Shown one piece after another: positions 55,686 through 64,000 of a stretch of 64,000 bases of DNA. This stretch comes from Helianthus annuus (taxonomy: Eukaryota; Streptophyta; Magnoliopsida; Asterales; Asteraceae): contig NC_035436.2 in the NCBI RefSeq assembly GCF_002127325.2, forward strand, positions 19,230,205 to 19,294,204, in the 5' to 3' direction. Numbering within the stretch: position 1 is the first letter of the stretch; each line of letters opens with the position of its first letter. Under the pieces are notes generated by a model, which was not told the DNA's origin, made no database searches, and was given only the letters and a program-made list of their open reading frames with translations. The translations under genes and the position numbers were made by a program.

Positions 55686-57400
55686 AATACCCCCACACTT
55701 GAACTTTTGCTTGTCCTCAAGCAAAACTCTTTAAATGTGGCTTACACTCCCAAATGGAATAGGTAGAAGAGAAGTTTTTTAGCTTGTCCTAGAGTGTCGG
55801 GAATCCAAGGTTTTTATAGGCTTTATTTTTATTTATTTACAATCCTATTCGTTATGATTTATTTTGAACTTTTCATAAGAGAAATTACTTATTTGGGCAT
55901 AGCATGCCTTATTAAAATTCCATTTATATACAAGTTCACATACCTCACGGGAGATCACTCAACACTCGGCCGAAGGTGTATATTTTAGTGAATCACTCGA
56001 GAGCGGCACGGAACTTACGTCTTTCCATAGGCTTGCCAAGCAATCAATCCTCCTCCTTTTTAACTTTTTACCTTTGTAAATATCAAGAGGACTTTTTGGG
56101 TGAAGGCTTGGGTTTAAAGGTGGGTGGTTGGTTAGTGGTTAGTAAAAAGGGCGAAAATCGTAACAAGCGTCGGTTTTCGTGAAGTACCTTATTTTTAGTG
56201 ACTTTTTTTTTTTGAAGTATTTCTTCCAAACAAGCTTTTTATAGCTTTTGTTTGTTTTTGACTTCATCATCATATATTTTTTTTTTCGTCACATAAAAAG
56301 GTGATTTTTACGACAAAGCGAACTTGTTACTAAAAAAAAATAAATAAAAAGGTTTTTGGTGGGTAAAAAGGGTTTTGGGGTAATGAAATGAAAGGTTTAG
56401 GCTCAAAGGGGCTATCTAGGGGGATTTTGGGTAGGTAAAAAAAAATGAAAAATAATGGTTTTGAAAGAAAAATGGTTAGTCCTAATGCCTCCATCATTTA
56501 CTTACTTGGGTTTAAGTTGGTAAGGACCGGGAATGTATCGTCGTGGCAAGTTCTAGATTTGTAAGGACCGAGCGGCTATTCACACAAGAAACGAAAAATG
56601 AGCATTTAATCTAAATATGTGTATTTTTATGCTCAAATAAGGCTCAAAACTCACTTTTGTGGGAATGGGTTTTTTAATGTGACCAAGCATATATAATCGA
56701 ATTTTAAACTAGACTTGTTATGCCGTTTCATAATTTTCTTATGTTGGTTCCTTTTTTATCACGACGCTATCGGTTGTAAACTTGTAAAAATATAACCTTT
56801 TTAGAACTTGTTCTTCCCAACTTAAACTAAGACAAGTAAATAAAAAAATGAAAAAGTTTTTGAAAAAATTTGGGGTGTTTAGCGGTTCCAATAGAGTTTT
56901 GTGTAAGGCTTGTGTTTAGGATTTTGCAAAATTTCAAGGTTTTAGCATCCCCCCCACACTTAAATTACACATTGTCCTCAATGTGTCCAAAAATAATGTT
57001 TTTGGTTGATTAGAATGTATAAAAGTGTGTTAAAAAGCAAAGATTTATGTTACTGGCATCCTGGACACGGCCCCGTGTTCACCGGGCACGGCCCCGTGGT
57101 CAAGTGCCAGTAACAAAAATTACAGAATTGAAACAGAAGCCTGGACACGGGGCGTGTCCGCTGAACATGGCCCGTGTCCAGTTACCTGAACTGGGTGATT
57201 TTTCTGCAGATTTTTGGGCACGGGGGCGTGTTGGGTGAGCACGGCCCCGTGCTGAACTTGCAGTAATGAAGAAAAATTGTCGAGAGGCTCTGTTTTTGCG
57301 CATGGGGTGTTGGTTCAAGCTTCCCTTAGTATCCTTCACCATCCCGAGTGTGTTTTATTCCTGCAAATTAAAACTAAACTAGAAAGCATAAAAGTTTAAA
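55686..57400. other. Non-coding 3' half of element B interior
   Basis: Polypurine tract at the left edge (minus GTGTGGGGGTATT). T-rich and A-rich runs, and three dyad pairs at 57066/57087, 57146/57166 and 57219/57240. No coding motif. Confidence 0.6.
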
Positions 57401-58804
57401 CTAATCTAAAACTAAGGATAGTTCCGCGGAATGCCTCCGTGGTGCGCCACGTTTATAAGGGTCCTTGGCTAGACCCTCCTTATCGGGTGGTTCAGGCTCA
57501 TCTTCAATTAGGGGGTCATTATTGCCAAAAGGATATTTCATTGAGCGCTCAAGATCTATGCTCCTTTTGAATGCCCCTAATTGAAGAGGTAGATTATTAA
57601 ACTTCCGGTTTTTCAAAGCGTCATGAGTTTTTACAAAAGGTTTTCCCAAGACTAGAGGAGCGTCATCGAGGATGACAAAGTCGGTTGGAATAACCATTTG
57701 ATTTGTTTGAACCAAGAAATCCTCAACTACACCGATTGATTTTATTACTTTCCGATCGGATAGAAAAATGGGTATTTGAAGTGGAGAAAAATCACTAATA
57801 CTTAATTTTTCGAAAATGTAGTTAGGCATTATGTTAACACAAAGATCTTTATCAATGGTGATATTACTAATAAAGGAATTTTGAAAGAAACATGGAACCG
57901 GTGTGATGTTAATTTCAAAAGGATCTTCTTTTATTAGCGAGGTTTGATCATTAGTTAACTTAACACTTACCATTTCTTTGATTTTAGCACTAGTGTTTAA
58001 CTCTTTTAAAAACTTGGCATGAGGGGTTATTAAACAATGATTTTCAAAAGTAGGTGACAAGAGATTAATTTCTTCAAAATTAGACTCTTCTTGAATTTTA
58101 ACATTATCGGACTCACCATTTTCGTTGTTTAACTCATGTGTCGGTTTTTCACTTTCTTGTTCTTCCATTTTTACATTTTCAACTATCTCTACGTTATTAT
58201 CATTTTTTAGCTCTTCTCTTGCGCGGGATTCCTCTTCCCTTGCGCGAGATTCTTTTATGCAACGTTCGATAGTTTTAATGTGTTCTAATATCCTATTGGT
58301 TACTTCGGTGAGATTGAAAGAATTTGGATCCTCAAAGCTTGAATCCGGTTGTTCGATCCTTGGCTCCTCATAGTACTCATATGAAGTAGATGGTTCACAC
58401 CATTGTTCTTCATTGTAAGTATATGATGGATAAGGGTCGAAACTTTGTTCTTCATAGTACTCATATGAGGTGGGTTGTTCACGCCATGGTTCCTCATAAT
58501 AAGAGTATGAAGGTGGTGGCTCATATGTTGAATCTTCAAAGTATGAGTATGAAGGCTCATACCTTGGTTCATCAAAATATGAGTATGAGGGAGGAGGTTC
58601 ATACCTTTGGTCTTCATAGGATGTGTATGAAGTTGATGGCTCGTACCTGGGCTCCTCACAGTAGTTGTATGAATTGGATGGTTGATATGAAGTATTATAT
58701 TGAACCGAGCGTGTGTTACGACAACTAGTACAATAATTACCCCTATAATCATCCTCATCATAGGTGTAGTTGTAACCTCTTGAGTATTGATCCATAAGAA
58801 TCAC
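57401..58804 (-). CDS. Element B ORF: Tyr-rich N-terminus plus degenerate retropepsin-like domain, 467 aa
   Basis: The only long frame of element B, without internal stops. Residues about 35-165 are repeats of the type PSYSYYEEPRYEP, rich in Tyr, Pro, Glu and Ser. About 165-220 is charged and likely helical (ESRAREEESRAREEL). From about 310 comes a segment that aligns by eye with Athila/Tat-type retropepsins (NIMPNYIFEKL...VIPTDFVILDD...LVLGKPFVKT). Where DTG or DLG is expected it has DKD (near 318), so protease activity is unlikely. No zinc knuckle or capsid core was recognised. Start could be residue 1 or the Met at position 4. It may be a gag-like structural protein of a non-autonomous family, or a relic kept open because the copy is young. 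Confidence 0.7.
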   Translation of the reverse strand: MILMDQYSRGYNYTYDEDDYRGNYCTSCRNTRSVQYNTSYQPSNSYNYCEEPRYEPSTSYTSYEDQRYEPPPSYSYFDEPRYEPSYSYFEDSTYEPPPSYSYYEEPWREQPTSYEYYEEQSFDPYPSYTYNEEQWCEPSTSYEYYEEPRIEQPDSSFEDPNSFNLTEVTNRILEHIKTIERCIKESRAREEESRAREELKNDNNVEIVENVKMEEQESEKPTHELNNENGESDNVKIQEESNFEEINLLSPTFENHCLITPHAKFLKELNTSAKIKEMVSVKLTNDQTSLIKEDPFEINITPVPCFFQNSFISNITIDKDLCVNIMPNYIFEKLSISDFSPLQIPIFLSDRKVIKSIGVVEDFLVQTNQMVIPTDFVILDDAPLVLGKPFVKTHDALKNRKFNNLPLQLGAFKRSIDLERSMKYPFGNNDPLIEDEPEPPDKEGLAKDPYKRGAPRRHSAELSLVLD

Positions 58805-58867
58805 TCAACAGACCACAACTGAGTCTCGGGACCAGAAAACAAAAATAAGACGGAAACAGAAGCTGGA

Positions 58868-59057
58868 CACGGCCCCGTGTTGAGTGAACACGGCCCCGTG
58901 TTCAGGGTCTGTATCTGGGCGTTTTAATTAAATTTACTGGTCACGTTGAGCACGGGGGCGTGTTCAGTGAGCACGGCCCCGTGTTCAGACTCTGTATCTG
59001 GGTATCTACTTTAAAAATATGCAGCACGGGGGCGTGTTCAGCGAGCACGACCCCGTG
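58868..59057 (-). promoter_or_regulatory. Three dyad pairs in the element B leader
   Basis: Pairs at 58868/58889, 58951/58972 and 59025/59046: CACG-N4-CGTG 12-mers, 9-nt spacers, 21-bp period. They lie between primer site and ORF start. Confidence 0.75.
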
Positions 59058-59165
59058 TTCAGGCTACTGTAAATGCAAAACTAAACTAAAATGCAGAAAA
59101 ATGCGCGCGTTTTGAAAAAAAACTGATTAGGCCGTCGATTTTAAGCTTTCTTAAAATCCTTGTGT

Positions 59166-59182
59166 CCCCGGCAGCGGCGCCA
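59166..59182 (-). other. Primer-binding site of element B (tRNA-Asp type)
   Basis: Minus strand TGGCGCCGCTGCCGGGG, six bases from the 5' LTR. It matches the 3' end plus CCA of the tRNA-Asp gene at 8125-8196 at 16 of 17 positions (the mismatch allows G-U). tRNA-Asp priming is typical of Athila-like elements. Confidence 0.85.
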
Positions 59183-59188
59183 AAAACT

Positions 59189-60876
59189 TGATGTGCGTGA
59201 AGTGTCTTATATTTTTTATATATATTTAAGCCCTTTTTACACTTTTAGCCAAGTTTTAAATTTATAAAACACGATATTCACTAACACTAAACACACATAT
59301 GGGCAAGTGCACCCATCGTGGACGTAGTATAGTGTTGGTAAGATACCGAGGTCGTCCAAGGACACAAGAGCTTTTAATACTGGTTTATCCTCAACGTCTA
59401 ATCAAATCAAAAAGTTAGAAAAATGTTTTAAACTAAGAAAAATAAAAACTAACTAAATGCTGAAAATAAAAATAAAAACAGATAGACAAGATGAATCACT
59501 TGGATCCGACACGTGTATTAGTATAACCTTTGATTATTTTCGCACTTTTGCACTTGTTTAAGAGATTATCTTAGTTATTGTAGTAGGCCCCTCTTTTGAA
59601 GGCGACGTTACCCTCAACCCAGTAGTTTGAGTCAGCAAGGATACAATCCTAAAGGGTCGGATTATTGAAAGATAATGAATTAAGTTATTAATGCAAATTA
59701 TGGTAGGCCCCGCTTTTGGCGGTGACGTTACCCTCGGCTAAGTAGTCTGAGTCAGCAGGGATACAGTCCTAAATAACCGGGTTATAGTATTAATAGTAGT
59801 TAACTTATGAGGGGGTCAAAGAGTTTGGATCCCCGCCATCCAATACCTATGGGCATTGAAGGAGATCCTACTAAATTTGACCCAGGTCCCAAGCAGGACC
59901 TCTAAACGCTGAACAAGGGCAAGACCCTTACCAAACCGTTCCCTTAACCCCCGACCAGGTAGCCAACATACCTCCATATAGACCGTGGAGATATGAATGG
60001 TGAAAATCTTTTATTTTATATAGACAGTAAAATAACGCCAAGACACCACGGACAAACGATAAGGAAAGATCACCTTCAACATAAGTAACTAGTTATTAAA
60101 GTCATTAATACAAAACCAAATAAAAAGTGCAAAAGATTAAAAATAAAAAGTATTATACTAAACACTTGTCTTCACCAAGTGATGTAAGAGACTTAGGCAA
60201 ACATGGCCTTGATTGTCAAGAACTCTTACGATCAATCTTGGATCCCGAGACGACTCACACACTCTACGATGGACAATGGATGATGGTGGTGGATGATGGT
60301 GTTATGGTGGTGGTGGGTGGTGGATGAGGTGTGAGAGAGGTGGTGTGCCAAGGGATGAGAGAGAATGAAGCCAAGCTCCTCTATTTATAGGCTGAACAGA
60401 AGGCTGGACACGGCCTCGTGTCCGCTAGACACGGCCCCGTGCCCGCCTGACACTCTCTCTCCTCATTAATTGTAATTGCGAATTACAATTAATGCGCCTG
60501 CTGTACTTTCACCACGCCCCCGTGCTCGCTGGTCACGGCCCCGTGGTGGGCAATGGAAGCTTCTACTGGTTTGTCTTTTCTGCTGCTTCCTGGGCACGCC
60601 CCCGTGTTCGCTGGACACGGGGCGTGTTCAGACTCTGTTTCTTCTCCTTTGCCTTGGGAGGTGCCGTTGAGGGTCCGGGCAATCCACTTTTGTTCCTTTT
60701 TCTTGTATTTATGGTAGAATTAGCTGTCTTTTTGCTTCTTTTGTGATTTTGAGCTCATTTCATCCTGAAAATACAAAAGGAAGACAAAAACACTATTTTT
60801 CCAACATTAGTACTAAAAAAGGGTTAGTTTTATGCCTTAATTGATGTGATTTATATGTTGCATTTTACACACATCA
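59189..60876 (-). repeat. Element B 5' LTR
   Basis: 1688 bp. Dyad pairs 60409/60430, 60513/60534 and 60595/60616 lie in the likely U3, upstream (minus sense) of the TATA-like box. Confidence 0.9.
60381..60390 (-). promoter_or_regulatory. TATA box of element B 5' LTR
   Basis: CTATAAATAG in the element's sense. The nearest dyad module (60409-60420) is 18 bp upstream, a spacing also found in the left LTR and in the fragment at 48242-48281. Confidence 0.6.
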
Positions 60877-61498
60877 GTTGTTAAACTTATAGATATAAGA
60901 CTTATGAATGGTTTTCCTAAAAGAATCAAGTTCAAAATATGATTTTTAGAAGACCTTAGTTCTTACTTAAACTTACACTATTTTTGGTGATAAAATAAGT
61001 GTAGAAACACTAAAGAAACAAGAAGATCTCACAAAGAAACATTTTTGTAAAATATGTTTACAAGTTGTAAACACCTAAAACTTTCAAGAATGAAGTTTAT
61101 TAAGAAATAAACACACTTTAAAGGATAACTAGACCTACTAAAAACATTACCAAGTTACTACGTGTTTTTGTGAAAGATCAAGTTCATGTTGTTGTGTAAA
61201 TTGAATTGTTTTTGCAATTGGTAAGTGTAAGTGATTTAGGGATTGATTGTTGATTGTTGTGATGATTTTTGAAAAGAAAATGATATGCTTTAATAGCATG
61301 GACACCTCCATTTTCAAAGGAAACTATGGCAAAATTTTCTAAAAAATACAAACACTTAGAAAATATTTTCTAAACAAGTATTTACAAGTATGTTTTAAAC
61401 TATGTTTTTCAATATAAACTTTGCCATAAATTTTGTTACAAAAATGAAAATATTGGAGGTTGTTTTTATAAATAAAAATGGGTAAATATATATATTTA

Positions 61499-61500
<2 letters not shown>

Positions 61501-61588
<88 letters not shown>
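61501..61588. repeat. (AT)n microsatellite, 88 bp
   Basis: Pure AT dinucleotide run in A's 3' LTR; the same site in the 5' LTR (41737-41766) has 30 bp. Confidence 0.95.
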
Positions 61589-61591
<3 letters not shown>

Positions 61592-62005
61592 GACACTTGT
61601 GTGAATATTTGTATATTTTGTGAAATAGTTATATTATTTTAGGGTAAAATAATATAACTTAACATAATACCAAGAACGTACAAATCCAAAATAATACCAA
61701 GAATATCAAGGAATAAATATATAAGTTACACATTTAATATTGTGAAGCCGAACGCAGAAACGTAACTTACGAAATATTCCGGAAAATACCACTACAAATA
61801 TATTTTTGGCAAATATTATTTTGGATACAAGAAATGAAAATATGATTTTTGTAAATATTACAAAGTTGTATCATATTTTTGACAAAGATAAAATATATTA
61901 TTTTTGGGAAGTTCAAATATATTTTCCTAGAATAATTAGAAAATATATGGTTTTTGGGAAAAATATATATATTTTCTTGAAATACGATATTTTTAGACAA
62001 AATGA

Positions 62006-62011
<6 letters not shown>

Positions 62012-62069
<58 letters not shown>
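62012..62069. repeat. (AT)n microsatellite, 58 bp
   Basis: Second pure AT run in A's 3' LTR, in a part missing from the 5' LTR. Confidence 0.95.
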
Positions 62070-62073
<4 letters not shown>

Positions 62074-63282
62074 AAGTGAGACTTGAAAATATATTGTTTT
62101 GAAAATATATTATTTTGAACTACAAATACAAGAATACGAGAATACATGTATGAAATACCCCCATCCTTGGGAAGGAAATACGAAATTAAATACTTGAGAA
62201 GTATTAATACAAAAATATTGATTAAACAATTATTCCAAAATTAAATATAATTTAAAGTTAAAATAATTATTATTTTAACAAGTGATTATAACTTGGAATA
62301 ATATTGGGAAACATAAGAAGCGTAACTCAAAAATATAAATACAAAAGAAGGCACGGCCCGTTCGTCTAATAGACCCTAGCACGTTGTAGGTAGTCGGGTT
62401 TGCTGAAGAGATTTTGGGTTACGATTCTGAAGATGCAATACTATGAGTTCATGTCCCCCTTTTCTTTTAACTGTTCTCAGTTTTATACTTCGGGGGTGAA
62501 ATACATGTTACAATTATTACAAACGTTTTATACATGGTATGATTAGCTTAAGGAGGGTTTACTGCTTGATCATGTGAAAGGTGGGTATAACACTTAAGGC
62601 CATTAATCCTCTTCGTAGAACCGAGGGACATGAGTGATAGATCTATTTGGGTGTAGCGAGCCCACACCCATGGGGACCAGGGTGGCCCATAGGGTGACTA
62701 TGTCTTCCAGCCGGAGGCCCGGTACAAATTTGCTAGGTTTGAGTCTTCCTGCACCATTTCACACATACCATTGGCTTTGCAACCCATTGGTGATCTGTTT
62801 TTCCTTATTGCTACATACCAGGGACATACATACAGACATACTTTAAAGGTTTATTCATACACTTACACATGAACTCGCTCAACTTTTGTTGATGTTTTTC
62901 AAATTACATGTATTTCAGGGAACTAGTGGATCTGGCAGGTGTATGCATGTGTTGTCAAGCTGCGTTTAAATAAAGGATGTCATCCGTGGTCGTAGAGTTT
63001 AGGGGATGTATCCTACTCCTGGACGGGATACATGTTTCTAAGCTCGGGTTTGTTTAAAGTTCTTTTGTCGAGTCCTTGTGAACTCATTTAAACATGTTAT
63101 GGTTTGTAACTTAATTTGGGTGTCGATGTTTTCAGACAAGTAGGTTGTGGTATTTTCTAAACTTAATTAATGGATGGATGTCTTTTGGTTTTATCATATA
63201 GTATTGTTATGATTGAATGCTATGATATTAAGAAGTCACACGAATAACCATACTTTCGCAAAAGTCAGGGTGTGCCACAACG

Positions 63283-64000
63283 TACCCTAATTCATCAAAA
63301 CTTTAATTTTGAATTCTAATGAAAATTCAAGCAATTTTGAATTTCTAATGAAAATTCAAGTTGTAGGTATCCGATATTTTAATTTATAATATCACTCATG
63401 CATGCTTTTCAACTTTGATAAAAAGTTGATTGGTTTGAAAAAAAAAGTTACTACTTGATGGAAAGTCTTATAAAACGAAGGTTACTATGAAATACATGTG
63501 TTGAAGAAACTCATAAGAATTTGAAATTCATGGAGTCTAAGATACTTTTTGGAAATTCAAGAAGTAGACATCCTAAAGATATTTTAATATTTATGTCTCT
63601 CATGCATGTTCTTCAAATTTGATGAAAAGTTGATTGTTTTGAAAAAAAAGTTACAACTTGGTAGAAAGTCTTGTTAAAGGAAGGTTCCAATGAAATACAT
63701 GGAGACGATATTTTCTAATTATCCTCCCAAGATACATGGTGTTGATGTAAGGTTCTTCTTTATCGGTGAGGTGAAGAATTCAAATCATGTAAAGTGTAAA
63801 AGTAGATTACTTTGACATTAAAAAAACTGCATGTTTTGATATTAATGGGTGTATTTAATTGAAGTTTTAATTATTATTATTACTAGTATTACTATTATTA
63901 TTGTTATTCTTAATTTTAAACTTGTTGTTGGTGTTCCATAAAATTGTGTTTTTTTTACAATGTTGATAGACTGAGTTTAAATATGTAATGACGGTATGTC
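63283..64000. repeat. Host flank with an imperfect 200-bp tandem duplication
   Basis: Sequence at about 63345-63515 recurs at about 63550-63705 (shared CTCATGCATG, AAAAGTTGATTG, GAAATACATG). AT-rich and non-coding. The remainder has no supported feature. Confidence 0.6.

Larger units (their letters stand above)
53998..60876 (-). mobile_element. Element B: young non-autonomous LTR retrotransposon, 6879 bp
   Basis: LTRs 53998-55685 and 59189-60876 are both 1688 bp and differ at about 12 sites by eye. Target duplication GTTGT (53993-53997, 60877-60881). Sense is minus: primer site 59182-59166, polypurine tract GTGTGGGGGTATT just before the left LTR. The 3.5-kb interior has one long ORF and no reverse transcriptase, RNase H or integrase. 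It carries twelve paired-dyad modules. Confidence 0.9.
26475..63277 (+). mobile_element. Element A: old Ty3/gypsy retrotransposon expanded by nested insertions
   Basis: Left end TGTGACAACCC at 26475; right end GTGTGCCA at 63277. Both are flanked by the 5-bp duplication CAACG (26470-26474, 63278-63282). The 3' LTR start at 52466 repeats the left-end sequence right after a polypurine tract. The element is 36.8 kb because D, C (with a duplication), E and B now lie inside or between its parts. The first 150 bp of the two LTRs differ at about 10 positions by eye, so it is old. The end of its 5' LTR, its primer site and N-terminal gag are missing. Confidence 0.75.
52466..63277 (+). repeat. Element A 3' LTR, interrupted by element B
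   Basis: Two pieces, 52466-53997 and 60882-63277, about 3.9 kb together. Includes a 16-base poly(C) run (53213-53228), the 80-codon open frame at 53394-53636, (AT)n at 61501-61588 and 62012-62069, and the GGGTGACTATG / CTAGGTTTGAG units (about 62690-62770). Confidence 0.8.

Noticed and set aside
58125..58761. Long frames on both strands over the B ORF
   Set aside because: They are accidental frames over the Tyr-rich repeat region; the 467-codon minus-strand frame fits the element's sense, primer site and protease-like motif.
48270..60627. Regularly spaced GC-rich repeats as a CRISPR-like array
   Set aside because: Units are 12-bp dyads with 9-nt similar spacers, lie inside plant LTR elements, and there are no cas genes; this is a eukaryotic nuclear sequence.

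Overview
The window is nuclear DNA of a flowering plant (eudicot). It has two intron-rich protein genes, a tRNA gene, many small plant transposons (Tourist-like, hAT-like and foldback MITEs, SINEs, a LINE remnant, a Helitron end) and a large nest of LTR retrotransposons. Repeat style suggests Asteraceae; this is inference and no species is claimed.

Layout. 1-8 kb: a 17-exon minus-strand gene for a conserved coiled-coil protein (553 aa when spliced), its introns loaded with repeats. 8125-8196: tRNA-Asp(GUC). 8.2-10.8 kb: intergenic, with a MITE, a long inverted repeat and a possible LTR piece. 10.8-16.9 kb: a 12-exon minus-strand gene for serine palmitoyltransferase subunit LCB2 (489 aa), intact by splice-site reading, with four inverted-repeat elements in its introns. 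17-26.4 kb: gene-free, holding a LINE 3' remnant, two SINEs with target-site duplications, three MITEs and an LTR remnant.

26.47-63.28 kb reads as one old Ty3/gypsy element (called A, plus strand) bounded by the 5-bp duplication CAACG and swollen to 36.8 kb by later insertions. In its 5' LTR sit a solo LTR (D, TSD CATCA) and a minus-strand gypsy element (C, TSD AAATT) whose gag-pol frame is open except for two adjacent TGA codons. C's right flank carries a recent ~2.9-kb duplication joined through a 20-bp templated filler. A minus-strand, pol-less gag element (E) with a 3.5-kb LTR follows, then a scrap of a B-family LTR, then A's decayed gag-pol and 3' LTR. That 3' LTR holds a young minus-strand non-autonomous element (B, TSD GTTGT, LTRs about 0.7% different by eye).

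The most unusual signal is a paired-dyad module in B: two 12-bp CACG-N4-CGTG dyads separated by 9 nt (21-bp period). There are three pairs in each LTR starting 18 bp upstream of a CTATAAATAG box, three pairs in the leader and three pairs after the single ORF. Elements C, D and E have different dyad sequences arranged in a comparable paired way; in D the pair lies 16 bp upstream of the same CTATAAATAG box. This looks like a recurring promoter or leader architecture across unrelated LTR families.

The two host genes do not appear functionally linked; LCB2 works in sphingolipid synthesis at the ER. All coordinates and similarity estimates come from reading by eye; no database search was run.
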